Below are positions 21,470 to 34,016 of a DNA stretch of 64,000 nucleotides, one piece after another. The stretch is taken from assembly GCA_021234155.1 (NCBI GenBank), contig JAJEKV010000006.1:6545727-6609726 (forward strand). Direction: 5' to 3'. Position 1 is the first letter of the stretch, and the number at the start of each line of letters is the position of its first letter. The position numbers and the translations under genes were made by a program. Origin of the DNA: Isoetes taiwanensis (lineage: Eukaryota > Streptophyta > Lycopodiopsida > Isoetales > Isoetaceae). Below the pieces are notes generated by a model. That model worked only from the letters and a program-made list of their open reading frames with translations, was not told the DNA's origin and did no database searches.

Positions 21470-22215
21470 CAAGGACATTATCAGCACTTAAAAGAGTGAA
21501 ATCTTAAAAAACTGAAAGGCCAAGTTCAAAATTGCTATGAGCTTAACGCCAAACTCTCGTCAATGTAATGTCAAATCAAACTCACCCTATAACATAGATG
21601 TCAATTGCTTCCCTCATATTTAGCCATTCATTCAAATCAAGGTCTATACTGGGGACTTTAGCTCCAACGTTCTTTCAACTTAGATTTACAACAGCTTAGG
21701 AATTATCTCAACATAAATTCTAAGAAAGTAACTACCAAGAGTTATAAGTCCATATATTGTAAACAGAAAGTCTCTGATTGACCTTGCTCTAGTGTGCGCT
21801 TAAGTGGTTTAGACGGCGATTTATGATGGCCAATTCAAAATTAGAGCATGCTGCCTTAATTACAAAAACAATGAATGCCATAAACTGAAGCCTTCGAAGC
21901 AATGTAATACTGCCCCGCATCTTCTAAGCCATCATAGATACATGCCGCCAGAAGAAAGACTCTTGCATTTCTTTGACTTTATTTATGTCAAGATCCTTCA
22001 CCTTCTCTGTCCCTGGTCCAACCCCTGTCTCTGTCATTGTTCACATATATATTTATTTACATATATATCTAGATCAGACAAATTATTTTGAATGACATTG
22101 AATCCCTTTCTATGCCCCATTGGTAATCCATACATAGCTCTGTATGAAAGTCCATCCAAACCTTGTTATTAATATCTTTATTCGGATAATTAAAAATATA
22201 TCATCATATGCTAAA
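21470..22215. other. intergenic, no supported feature
   Basis: AT-rich sequence with no ORF of note and no recognisable element. Confidence 0.4.
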
Positions 22216-22218
22216 AGC

Positions 22219-22285
22219 ACTATTCTATTCTATTCTATTCTATTCTATTCTATTCTATTCTTCTATTCTATTCTATTCTATTCTA
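22219..22285. repeat. (CTATT)n microsatellite
   Basis: About 13 units of TATTC with one break (TTCTTCTATTC). This is the reverse orientation of the AGAAT tails of the LINE ends at 26.5 and 59.3 kb. No LINE 3' motif (GACGATAAAAA) is visible to its left, so its origin is unproven. Confidence 0.9.
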
Positions 22286-22321
22286 AACCTATTCATGTGC
22301 TCAATGATTTCTTACGAAAAT

Positions 22322-22392
22322 TTTTGGGTTGCCCCTAGGGGGCCAAACCCTTGCTCATGTGGGTTTTCAGCATATCCTAAGCATCTGCTGGA
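22322..22392. repeat. dispersed repeat with hairpin, copy 2
   Basis: TTTTTGGGTTGCCCCTAGGG, then GGCCAAACCCTTG, CATGTGGGTTTTC and GCATATCCTA. It is the partner of the repeat at 18.77 kb. Confidence 0.65.
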
Positions 22393-22399
22393 TATTCTG

Positions 22400-25300
22400 A
22401 TATGCTGTGGTATTTTAGACCTAAAGTAGCAGTTTATTTTTGTATTTCTTTTTCTCTTCTAGAGTGATCACAACCGATTTAGATTTTGGAAGTGTACATT
22501 CCAGTATAGTACTTGAAGAATATATATTCACAACGTGAATGCCTAAGCTAAGCAAAATGCATTGGACCTCTATCATTACCAGCATAAAGTACTGACAGCT
22601 GCTTAAATGTGTGCCAATATTGGCTACTGTTCTTATTCTTAGCTTAAACGTTTTGGAACGTCCAATCTTATCATTCCTCGCCATATCTCATTTTAAAAGT
22701 TTAGCATTCTCTAGTCTCATTATGTACATGATTCTTGAAATAAACAAGATTGTTTGGAAGTATAATGTGTTTAACAACTGTTGCCTTATGCAGGTTGCAC
22801 CGATTTCTCAGGGGCTCCCTTCCTTGACTTAATTCCCAAAAAGCCCTTCGTATTTTTAAAACTCCCAAAATGCCCTTAAATTTTAAATATTTTCCCAAAT
22901 AGCCCCGTATATTTTATAGTTCTGAAATTCGTGTGTTCTTTATTTCACAGGTTGCTAAATCTTTAGCTGCATTTTGGAAGATAAAGGCAGTTCGTTGGCT
23001 ACAGAGGATTTTGTTTCTAAATGTTCGGGGTTATGGTTTTGAATTGATTGTCCGGCCACTTCACCCTCCGGCCATGGAGGGCAACCCTCCGTGCGCAGTA
23101 CCTTGTTTTTCTTTTGAGTGCAAAGCACATCGCTTCTCTTCCAATTTGAATTAGATCAGGCACTGCTAGTATTCTCTAGTGGTGCGAGCTGTGGAAGGAC
23201 AAAATTCAGGTTGAAGGGTTTAGTCCTTAAAATATCAACTCATACATTTGAACATTTCCCTTAGAACTTTGGGTGTTCTATTTCTTGGATCCAATTTGTT
23301 GGAGGAAAATTACCTCTTACAAATTGTTGTCATCAATTTTCATCAAGTTAAGTTAAGTGTATTATGATACTAGAAAAAATGCCCCGTGTTGCTGGCCTTT
23401 TCATCGAGCATAAGCTCAAAAGCTAATAAAGATGTAAAGTTGTGGTTGATATTTATTTCTATATCGTTAATCGACCCCAACAAAAGTTAAAAGTGTATCA
23501 CAGTAACATTTAATTCAGAAGTATCAAAACAATTTGTGATGCCATTATGAATGGTGTTAATTCAAGATGTGGATGGATTGATAATAAGAAAACCCATGTG
23601 ATTTTAGTTCTGCAGCGATCTACTTGCCTTTATACTGTCATGTTTTCTCACAATTTAGAACTTCGGTCTTTCAATAATTTGTTTTCTACAATTAGTATTG
23701 TAAATGAATGTAAAATAGATGAAAGTAGTTTTATCAAAAGTTATTCAGCGTTTTCGGACATAAGTAGGAGTGTGTGCGTATATATAAGCCATCATTGGGC
23801 ATATATAGGGTTTATATCTATATAGTTTATGATGTAAGACTGATAACTTCCAATGTGCATGTGGCCTTGGATATGCTCTTTGTAAATTGAGTGACGACGT
23901 TAATTGGATATTAAAGAGTGGAATGTTGTTATGAAATTATTGGCCAGAACAACAGTAGTGTGTGTGCCCCCACAATCTCAACCATTGTTGGTTATATGTA
24001 TTAACCAAGGTGGTCATATAATCTATACATTCAATCCACATGACGACCTTTAGTACTTGTATGTATTAATCGAGGTGGTCATATAATCTACACATTCAAT
24101 GTGGATGTATGCGTGTAGTTATGTTGCTTATAAATGCTATTGTGCTTATTATAGAAGACTTAAACATTTACATAAGCCTTCTACATGTTACAATAACTTC
24201 GCTCTGCCACTTAAAGTAAGAGAAGAGTAATAGATTGTTGAATGTAACAACTTCAATTATTTTGCTTTTATTGCAAGTTCTAGACCAACAATTAAAAAAT
24301 TGTATACTCATATAATTGCATGTATATATTTTGTTAAATTTGGTACATATAATAAATCAGGATGGCATGCTCTCCTACCCATAAATTAAGCTGCTTAATG
24401 TTCTTGCTTGGCTAAATTTGTTTGAAGTGTTTTAACATTCTTGCACAACATAAATATTTCATCTTGTGTGATTTTCAAAGTTGTCATGCCAGCAATATTT
24501 AGCAAAGAGGAAATTCCATCATCTCTCCATATCCTTGACAAACATGAAACCCAAACTCAAATTAGCAATTGCATCTACAAAGATTTGATGTTGGAAATGA
24601 AAGAGGCTATGACGACCATATGGGTATTCGTATCATACGAGCATTATACTTGTGTATACAAAAGATGGTCGTCACATGGATACAAAAGGGTAGTTGCACA
24701 AGGCAGGGTTTAAACTTGCAACCTTCTAGTTGTGAGTCACATACGTTTGCCAAGTTCTCATGTGGGTGGCTAGAGGATTGTGGCACCACCGGTGCCCACG
24801 CATCCGTACCTAACTTACCCCCCAAAATCCATAGGCCGACCCCAACCACGTCCATCGAGTCCAGGATGTCCCTATAGGCACGTATCCTGTGACTCAGGGA
24901 GTGTTAGATCCATACCCGGCGTAGCACACTATAGGAAGCCTAGCACACTATAGGAAGCCATTAGAGGATATATGAGATCAAATAAGGGCTTTCTTAGGAA
25001 ATGCCATGTCATCGATAACGAACCTGTAGCCTTGGGCAAAATGCCATCCCGAACCTACTTATTTGTCTTATTAAATAACTGCTTTTAACTTTATTAATAA
25101 CAAATACCACAGTAATAACATGGGTCTATGGCGAGAAAATTGGGGGAAATTGGGACATGGGTCCAGCGGGAAAATTGGAGGAAATTTGTGTTGCATGGCG
25201 ATGGTTGCATTTGGGAATTTGCAATGGATTTCGATCCCGGTGGAGTTTGGGCGGTGGTTTTGCCGGAAGACTTGTGATGTGCTAATAGCAAATTGAACTG

Positions 25301-25600
25301 GTTTACTGAGTGATAGTGTGGACAGAAGCAAAAGGTATAAACAGAGATCTCGGCTATGTTTTTGTTTTACACAGTGACATTCTGGCAAACTGTTGGAAGT
25401 AAATTTCTGTTGTAATTGATTTGGTGGAGCTGGTAGTCGCCTGGGTGCTTTAAAAATGAAGGCGCTTCTAGATTCTTGCATGTATGCCTTCAGTTGCAGA
25501 TGGGTATGATAAGGAAGAGAAAGTTGCATGTGCATATAATTTGGCCGCTCTCAAATACTGGGGTCCTGCTACTGCAATTAACTTCCTAGTAATTTTCATC
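22400..25600. other. gene-poor stretch with small duplications and element ends
   Basis: No supported gene. Small items are these. A Helitron-like end on the minus strand at about 23367-23410 (ending TTTTTTCTAGT). A roughly 66-bp imperfect tandem duplication at about 23995-24110 (GAGGTGGTCATATAATCTA motif). A degenerate tRNA-like segment on the minus strand at about 24690-24760 (AAGGTTGCAAGTTTAAACCC recalls a B box). An exact 19-bp tandem duplication at 24922-24959 (TAGCACACTATAGGAAGCC twice). The ORF at 25071-25535 (minus) has no recognisable domain. Confidence 0.5.
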
Positions 25601-25984
25601 TGTAGTTGCCAATAGCTACAACTATGACTAATCTATTAATTGTCCCTTTTTCTTTTCTTTTTTTGACAGAGCTCGAAGAAATGAAGGGCGTGACATGGCA
25701 AGAATTTGTGGCCTCACTCCGAAGCTTAGATTTTTATTTCCTCTTCTGCTCCTCGAATGAACCATGTTGTAATGGCAGTCTGAGGGTTCCTTTTACAGGA
25801 AACACAACGAAATTTTCTAAAGGTGCCTTAATGCATCGAGGACTCACAAGGTGACTACATCATAATTTTTTTTTTCCGTTTTGTTGCATTCTGATAATAT
25901 CTGGCCCAATCATTCTTTACTAGACATTGATATTTTTTGTTTTCAACGATTGAAACATGAAGCACAGGAGAAGGTATAGCAGAA

Positions 25985-28500
25985 TCCTTTTGAACTTTAA
26001 TAAGCTTCAGCATCTTTCCATTCTACATCACACACAAAGAACAAAAGCAGAAACGCACGTGTTCACAAAAATGAAATAAAACGTTGCAGAAAACGACTAC
26101 TTGAGAAAAATGTTCACTCCACATAAATACAGCTCTAAAACTTGGCCTCAGCTATAGGTAAACAATGCTGCAACCATATCCTTCTCATCCATGCCCTATA
26201 AACAGTTCCCAAGCATCATACAACTTACCTCTATGACCATAAGCAACAAACAAAATATTCCAAAAATATATGTTCCTATTGTATATAATATATTTTGCAT
26301 CCAAACATCTCTGCATTTATCTTATATGAGCACAGGAGATTTTGCAGGAATCGAAGATCATTTTTATTGCCGTAATGCAAAATGTGGATCAACTTGCTCT
26401 CTAGAAGAGCTTTTGCATTACAGCATTGATTTAGAAGAGAAACGTAGAATAGAATAGAATAGAACAGAATAGAATAGAACAGAACAGAACAGAATAGAAT
26501 AGAATAGAATAGAATAGAATAGAATAGAATAGAATAGAATAGAATAGAATAGAATAAAATTTTTATCATCCAGGGAGACCAATTGGCCTATGGGACCCAA
26601 ACAGGAGGCGCAGCAAGCATATTACTGTCCGAGTAAAAACCCTCTCCCTGCCGGAAGGGTTGTTTGGGGGAAAAACCGTGACAGGAATAGGTTTGCCGTG
26701 ACCTTAAATCTGACATGCTTAGACTCCTCGCTTACAGTCTGCTACTTCAAATATCGCCGTTATATGCAACATTTGAGATTCCGTTTCTGCCAGCATCCTC
26801 GAGACATCTGAGATTCCATTTTTGCATGAGTTTGTGATGTCCGACTTACGAAATTAGGGTTCCAAAACATTTCAACAACTAGCCTGGAATTTTGAGCTTG
26901 ATGGAAACCACAGGTTATCGTCAGATATTGCCAGGATCCTACTTATATAGGCCTATTGTAACCACTTATTCGATTGCCTACCATGTCACATGAATCACCC
27001 CACATTGCTTTCCTTCTTCAACTACAAGTTTGCATAGAACAAGCTATTACCTCAATTCTACTTCATTTATTGTGTAGTGTTGTGTCTTGAATGGGCAATC
27101 TTCCACAAAACCAAAAAAAAATGCATGAGAAAGTGAACAATTGTTGCGGGTATGGGAATGCATTGCTCTCTCACTGTTCTCACGTGACTACTTGAGGAAA
27201 ATGTTCATTCCACATAAATACGACATCTAAAACTTGGCCCCAGCTATAGGTAAATAATGTTGCAACCATATACTTCTCATCCATGCCGTATAAACAGTTC
27301 CCTAACATCATACAACATACCTCTGTGACCATAAGCAGCAAACAAAATATTCCAAAGGTATATGTTCCTATTCTATATGACATATTTTGCATCCAAATAG
27401 CTCTGCATTTATCATATATGAGCATAGGAGATTTTGCAAGAATCTAAGATCATTTTTATTGCCATAATACAAAATGTGTTTTGTCTTCTACAAAGTTTAT
27501 ATGCAGTCTCTAATAAGCATCTATTTCAAAGACTGCTCACATATTGTGCTTTTCAAAGACTTCTGAAAATAGACCATCTGATCGGCTACAGCAAATGGTA
27601 CAGGCTATTTCAAGCACTTTGCACTAATGCAGATTATGGTCCTAAGAGACATGGTCCTTCACATTCCTCCTAAGTCTTAATAGCCACTAGGCAAACTCTG
27701 AAGATAATAAAACAAAGACCATCCAAGGAAACTATCATGGATGCTAACAGGTCCCCAATTAAAGGCAGTGTGATTAGCCCAGGAGAATCCTTTTGATTTT
27801 GATAAGCTTCAGCATCTTTCCCGTGTACATCTCACACAAAGAACGAAAGCAGAAACACACGTGTTCACAAAAATGAAACATTACGTTGCTATAGGTAAAC
27901 AATGTTGCAACCATATCCATCTCATCCATGCTCGATAAACAGTTCCCAAGCATCATACAACATACTAAATATTTCAGGAGTATATGTTCCTATTGTATAT
28001 AATATATTTTGCATCCAAATAGCTACATTTATCATATATGAGCACAAGAGATTTTGCAAGAATCTAAGATCATTTTTCTTGCCATAATGCAAAATGTGGA
28101 AATGGATCAACTTGCTCTCTGGAAAAGCTTCTACAACATCTGAGATTCTGCTATATGCAACATCTGAGATTCTGTTAGCATCCCCAAGACTTAAACCCTC
28201 TACGTTTGTGATGTTCGAAAACATTTCAGTAAGTTAATGGTCTTTGAATTTTGAGCTTGATGGAAACCTTCTAAGTATTCAATTGCCAAATTACCATGAT
28301 CAGTGCTTTCCTTCTTCAACCACAAGTTTGCATAGAACAAGCCATTACTTCAATTCTATCTCATTTACTGTGTAGTGTTGTGTCTTGCATATATGAATGG
28401 GCAATCTTCCACAAAAAAAAAGCATGAGAAAGTGAACTTATGATTGTTGCGGGTATGGGAATGCATTGCTCTCTCATGGTATATATACAATTCCAAAGTT
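25985..28500. repeat. local three-copy duplication
   Basis: Three diverged copies share CTATAGGTAAACAATG, TATAAACAGTTCC, ATATGTTCCTATT and GAGATTTTGCA. Copy A is 25985-27175 and is interrupted by a LINE end at 26446-26760. Copy B is partial, 27180-27480. Copy C is 27785-28480. Copies A and C also share the right-hand part (CTTTCCTTCTTCAAC, GTGTAGTGTTGTGTCTTG, TGTTGCGGGTATGGGAATGC). Confidence 0.85.
26446..26760 (-). mobile_element. LINE 3' end with (AGAAT)n tail
   Basis: An array of about 20 AGAAT/AGAAC units (26446-26555) is followed by AAAATTTTTATCATCC, GGGAGACCAATTGGCCTATG and GGACCCAAACAGGAGGCGCA. This matches the 3' end of the LINE at 59.3 kb, including GTTTGGGGGAA..CGTGACAGGAATAGG further right. 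Only the untranslated end was inserted. The paralogous copy C at 28.1 kb lacks it. Confidence 0.85.
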
Positions 28501-29930
28501 GTAGTCTTTTTAGGGTCGGTAACAAATATGAGCTCAGACACCTAAAAAAGGCGGAGATGTATAGCAATATCCTCTTGTCCCAATTAAGCCAAGGTGTTGT
28601 ACATAATTTTCACAAAAATGTTGTAACCGCATATTATTATATTCTTTCTTAAGTCTTAAGTGTATGTTGGTTGGGATGCATACTTTGTAGCATTGTTATG
28701 TACATAGAAGGTAAGGATATTGTAGCATCAATGGGGTTGTATCTAGATGGCCAACATCATATGCTTCAGATATGCTCAATGCCATCCTAGCATGCTTTGC
28801 CATGACAATCAAGTAGGGGTTTGCCTTTTCATGCAACTGTGCCTCAGCCTCTCGAGACATAATGAAGAATTATCTAGAATTTGAAAACCATATGAATCTC
28901 CAAGTCAATGGTCTATTATCATTATACTTGTTGAATGACGTGGAAATCGTAGTTTGTAATTCATAATGCTCTCGCTACATTTGTTTTTCTATTTTCGGTT
29001 TGTCCCTCAAGGACAAGCCTTAGATGCTTAGGTTGGTTTAGGTAAAATCAGGTACATTCCTAGATGCAAATTGCTCTGGAGAAATATTCCTAGGGATATT
29101 CATATACATTTCTAGATGTAAAGGTTATGATTTTCTATAGAAATATTCCTAGGGATATTCCTAGATTGTCCTCTCCTTTCTTTATAATGATTTGATCTCC
29201 ACATTAGAGTTGTAACATATACAATGTAATAATTTGATCTCCACATTAAAGTTGTAATTTTTATATCTGTATAATTTAGCTTTGTTTCCTAGCCTATTTG
29301 AATTGGCAACCCATATTGATCTGCACCACAATCTTTATGTGAATGTTAAAATTGATCTATTTATCCATCCTAGATGGATGTACTAATTGTACAGTTGGGA
29401 TAGCATGTAAACTATATATATTTGACTCTAGTCAAGATACTATATACAACAAAATGCATTATCATATCATGCATTATCAAAATGCCCTATATTGAACATT
29501 TTGTACCTATATCACATACATTTGTTTGGACAAATACTTAGCAGGCTTTGGTTTTGATAAAGCCAAATGCCACACTAAGCACATTGTATTATTTGGCCCT
29601 CAAACCCCCAACTTCTCACTAGTGTATGGAGATTAAGATCTTTGTTGATAAATATGCAACCATGGAGACTATAAGATTGTCATGTGGCAATATAAATCTG
29701 TACCTTGACCTAGATTACCTCAACATTTTTGAATTGGGCAGATGTATTTACCACAATTTAGTAAGGTTTTTATAAGATTTCTTAAGCATATTCTGTGTGG
29801 TTTACTATATGGTGTTTGTAGACTGCGCACTCGTTTTATACTATTTTTTTTGTAGTACGTATTGTTGCTATTGTATTTCGTATTTGTATTGCTGCGACAT
29901 ACAAACCGAGCAATGTATTCATACCTGCTG
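28500..29930. other. intergenic, small internal repeats only
   Basis: There are imperfect repeats of GAAATATTCCTAGGGATATTC at about 29092-29165 and of ATTTGATCTCCACATTA at about 29187-29250. No gene recognised. Confidence 0.5.
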
Positions 29931-30390
29931 AAATATGTTGCAAAATAACAGGGGATTCCAGGGGGATTTGATATGGATGCAAAATAACAATTCCTGAAAC
30001 CATAGACCATATATCCCTAAAACAATTGAATGGATTGTTATAAACAAAAACATAGATTCAATATAAAAAATAATCACATTAGCTTACTGGGTACATTGGT
30101 TAAAGTAGTCTTATTAGGACATTGAGTTTTTTTGGTAGAGGTTCGAGCCCCCATATTTCATATTCTAAAATCTTAGGCAAATCGTATAGAGGTCCGATAT
30201 TCCTTCAAAACCTTAGGCGAAATCGTATTTCATATTTCAAAACCATAGGCGCCACCAATCATAAATGACTATAAGTGAAACGATAGGTGCCCAGAGGCTC
30301 CAACATACGATCTGGGTCGTAGGATTGACGGATTCGACGATTGTGGTAGTCCAGGTGCATCTCATTTAGAATATGTAGCAAAATAACAGG
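29931..30390 (+). mobile_element. tRNA-derived SINE-like unit, copy 3
   Basis: A diverged copy of the 4.08-4.94 kb unit, starting AATATGTTGCAAAATAACAG and carrying a B-box-like GGTTCGAGCCC near 30140. It ends CATTTAG and is followed by another AATATGTAGCAAAATAACAG (about 30369-30388). That is the start of a further unit, as in the tandem pair. Confidence 0.7.
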
Positions 30391-30532
30391 CTAGATCTGA
30401 TAATCAATTTAGAAAGATCGATTTCGTTATGTTGACATATTAAGATGCAATCATTTCAGATTGGCTCAAACCTTACATCTGAGAATGAATCATTCAACAT
30501 AGATTGACTAGCTGACTGATGGATAGACGGAT

Positions 30533-30597
30533 AAACTGACTGACTGACTGACTGACTGACTGACTGACTGACTGGTTGATTGATTGATTGATTGATT
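30533..30597. repeat. (GACT)n-(GATT)n compound microsatellite
   Basis: Ten or so GACT units pass directly into GATT units. Confidence 0.95.
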
Positions 30598-30764
30598 TAT
30601 AGGGGTTTTAAATGTCCACCAGGACCACAATGGGCCATGCAGAAGGTTGAATGTAGAAATTGAAATTTACAGAGAGAGGGAATAAAATCTTAACACTGCT
30701 TAAAGGCACCCAACAATAAAATATCTACACAATAGATGTCAAAAAAATGGAAGCACAAAAATAT

Positions 30765-30935
30765 CCATCCCAGAGAGTTAGTAGGGTGCTTGTTGCCCTA
30801 TCAAATTGCACTAGGCCAGATATAACATATTTTGTAAATGCCCTAAGCAGGTATTGCAATAATTTAGGTGTTCGCCATTGGCAGGTTGCTCCACCCAGCT
30901 GGGCCAAAGCTTTTAGGAATACAGTTAAGGGGTAA
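30765..30935 (+). pseudogene. Ty1/copia RNase H-region fragment
   Basis: The frame reads LSNCTRPDITYFVNALSRYC and NNLGVRHWQV. This is the well-known copia pol segment after the RT (LxxxTRPDIxxxVxxLSRF..P...HW). It is cut off on both sides. It could derive from the same family as the gag at 13.4 kb, but no overlap exists to test this. Confidence 0.8.
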
Positions 30936-30949
30936 AAGCATGCTACGAT

Positions 30950-31280
30950 GTACCACTTTTGGAACCCTCAAAAGTACCCACACTGGATACTTTTAAAACT
31001 GGTACTTTCTGTTTTTTTTCTTTCCATTAAAATCAATCGAATTCTTTTGAATTGAAGGTCAATAACATGCCAATCTATAGTATTAAAGGATAACAATATT
31101 ATTAGAGACTAAAATAAATGAATTAACTCTCAAACTTATTTTTTATTGCGACATTTATGGAAGTTTAGAATACATAAAAAAATTTCAAATTGGGATATCT
31201 AGACCAACCTTGCCAGATTCGCCAATTTAGCCAGAAGTTTTCACCATTATTTTTGCTCAAAAATTTGTCAGATTGACTTT
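30950..31280. other. intergenic, no supported feature
   Basis: AT-rich; nothing recognised. Confidence 0.4.
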
Positions 31281-31284
31281 CTTA

Positions 31285-32260
31285 TTTATTTTTTCTTTGA
31301 AGGACGACAAATATATTCATCATTAAATCATGAAAGCAGGTACATGAGACTGAGGTACAGCTGTAAAACCTAGAGGAAAATTTGTCCCTCTGTGTAGAGC
31401 TACCTGGTCCCTACCTGGTAGCCTTAAGGTTTCTACGACCATGAATAAGTCTCGTACTCTAGATCACCAAACTGCCAGAGATCATTTCTGTCGAGCTGCC
31501 TTCTTAAGAGAGAGTTTTTCAACCATCATCCTCATTGATAATAGTAGTATTAAAAACAAAAGGCACAATTGTGCAATGGGACTGCTCAACATCTGACAAA
31601 TCTGAAATATAATGAATCTCATCTGGTGTTGATCGACACACAATCTGTCAGAAACTGCAGGCTCAACAACCTCTATCTTGCGCTGCCTAAGAGCAGATGA
31701 ATCAACATGAGGAACAAGTTGTATAGTGTCAAGGGGAGAAACTGGCGGAAGGACAGAAAGAGATATACAGGAAGGTAAAAGGGCCTCATTTGTTATGAAC
31801 ATACCAGGACATGGTGTAACCTTGGAGAGGTTAGGGCCTAATAAAGGATTGACCCTTTTGGCTTGCCGGTCTAGAGGGGCTAGTGCTTAACATCATCACA
31901 AGGAGGACGAACAAGTGAAGCCGACACAATTGAAACATGTATGACTACAGAAGGATCAGGAATAGGAATGGCAACCAAAAGGGTAATGATACTAGAAGTA
32001 AGACCACAAAGAGGCTGAGAGGACTAAGAAGGTTTCAACGTTGAAGAGAGAGTCTCAAAACCAAAAGCTTGAGAGAAGGCCAGTTCAGAAGGAAAGAGAT
32101 GACATTATGGGAACGTTGATGTAAGTTCTTTGCTATTAAGCAAAGATAGCAATAGCTTTTTATACTACATATTTTAACAAGCACAAAGTCAGGTATAGGG
32201 CTACCCAACTGGAAGTGAGACGCAGACACGTGGACCATTAATAATAGAATGGAAAGTATA
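31285..32260 (-). mobile_element. possible decayed L1-type LINE
   Basis: The left edge (TTTTTTCTTTGAAGGACGAC plus AAATATATTCATC) resembles a minus-strand L1-type 3' end. To the right, the minus frame at 32238-32035 reads HFQLGSPIPDFVLVKICS and YCYLC, faintly like the DUF4283/zinc-knuckle part of plant L1 ORF1. If both are right, the middle of the element is deleted. The resemblance is weak. Confidence 0.25.
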
Positions 32261-32269
32261 TATACCTAT

Positions 32270-33000
32270 CCCATTAGCAATGGGGACTAGGAAATCATGG
32301 ACTAATAAATCAATAGGCAGATTTTTTTTCGAAAAATTCCAAATGGCAGATTCTGCCACTTCATTCATAAAGTTAGATTTTAAAAATCGATTTTACGCAG
32401 TCTGCTGCTTGCTAAAAAATCGATTATAACTTCTTATAGACTTGTTTGCTTTGATTCATGCCATTGGAAAGTGATATGAATATGATATCTTGAGGGTGTG
32501 GTCTCAGATGTTAGTCTTGGTGGACTAGCATAGGAGTCTAGGCAAGGACAATTTATTGGCATAAAGAAATCCCGTATTGAAGCAACAATTGTTAAAATTA
32601 GCCAAGGTATATTAATCAAAGAGATATCATTCTTTGTTTAAAAGTCAAAATGCCTTTCCATTGAAACCGAATATAGCAAAAGGCTACACTAAAGGAAAAA
32701 GGTTATTATGTGGAATATATAAGAGCGTACAAAAATCAACAAAAATATATAATGAGATTGACAGACATTGAAGTGGAGTAGGCCTGCTACAGTAGTTCTT
32801 GGACTACAAATACTTCAACAATGTTTCTTGACTCTAGTTGTTATTCCTGGCAACATTCAACCTCAGTTGTTTGGAACCTCCAGGTTGCTTAAGGCAAACA
32901 TTCTGAGCAAAAAGATTACAAAGAAAAAACTCAAATTTAGAGTTAGAAGTGCTTTCCCAAAACAAAAAAAAGGTGACCTTAGCAAAACTTATGCCATTTG
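32270..33000. other. intergenic, no supported feature
   Basis: An eight-T run followed by CGAAAAATTCCAAATGGCAG at about 32322-32350 looks like another worn minus-strand LINE edge. No coding sequence recognised. Confidence 0.35.
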
Positions 33001-33002
33001 CC

Positions 33003-33333
33003 CTTTGGGGCATGGTCTAATGGTAGGATCTTAAACTGCCACCCCCAAGGTCATGGGTTCAAACCTGGCCAATGTCGGTCTAGTAATGGGAACCTTAAAA
33101 ATGCATTGCTTCGAGGTCATGGGTTCAAGTACGACCAATCGGTCCTGTGGTAGAGATCTTGAACCTGCCATATGTACTCGATAATCACATGCAAAGCAGC
33201 TCCTAGTGTATCGCACCTACGTAGTGGATTGGCTTCCATGTGATATGTAGAATAAAGTGATGTAGAATGTACTCATGATGTGATGATGAATAGAATAACG
33301 TCCTAATAACATCCTTCAAATAAGAAAAAAAAA
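33003..33333 (+). mobile_element. tRNA-derived SINE with A-tail
   Basis: A-box-like TGGTCTAATGGTAGGATC at 33013-33030 and a B box GGTTCAAACC at 33056-33065 form a tRNA-like head. A second GGTCATGGGTTCAAG copy follows at about 33115. The element ends in an A-rich tail (AAATAAGAAAAAAAAA, to about 33333). TATGCCATTT before the head and TATGCCGTTT after the tail could be a diverged target duplication. Confidence 0.6.
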
Positions 33334-33334
33334 G

Positions 33335-33950
33335 TATGCCGTTTACTTTCAGACTTGAATTTTGATGCAATTCCAATTCAAAACGATGCTCTAATATGCA
33401 AAGATTCTATGTGCAAAAGTTCAAAATACCCTCAAATTTGAATTCTAACCAAGTCAAAAGTTGGTCATTAACTCTGAAAGCAAGTAAATGTTTGCAGATG
33501 GAGCTACGGAGGTTTTTTTTTTCTCAATTTGGACACTATCACTGACTTTGATAGATCTGTAAACTAAGTGCATCAGGTTATTTCCACCAAAAACATGCAA
33601 TCGTGCTCTGAAAAATCAATTTAGAAACTAACAGTCTGTCACATCAAGAAAATAGCAAGCAACTTTTTGCAGATGCTATAAACTACAACTTTTTTTATTT
33701 TTGAAAGTTGGTACAATGTCTGACTCACCTGCAAATGATGTGCATCAGGTTATTACAACAAAGATAGTAATAATTTGTTCTAGGGAAAGATTTTTTACAA
33801 GAAATGGCTATAAAATTCATAAAACTTGAAACTTAAGGACTTTGAGGTTTTTTTAGGCTGATTTTTTAATGTTTTTTGTTTGTAAGATAATTGGTTATAT
33901 AATGAACAAGGCTAGGGTACGACAATGAAGAAATCCTAAACTTGCTTCTA
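33335..33950. other. intergenic, no supported feature
   Basis: Diffuse internal repeats around GTGCATCAGGTTATT (about 33569 and 33742). No gene. Confidence 0.4.
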
Positions 33951-34016
33951 AATTGTGACAATGGCGATGGTATGGCGGTGGCGGAACCTAGGCGGCTGAC
34001 TCAGGCGTCGATCTGA

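Noticed and set aside
25071-25535. 154-residue minus-strand ORF
   Set aside because: No recognisable domain, no splice or promoter context, and composition typical of a random long ORF in AT-rich DNA.
26446-26555. CRISPR-like array of short repeats
   Set aside because: Contiguous pentanucleotide units without spacers, in a plant nuclear context; it is a LINE tail microsatellite.
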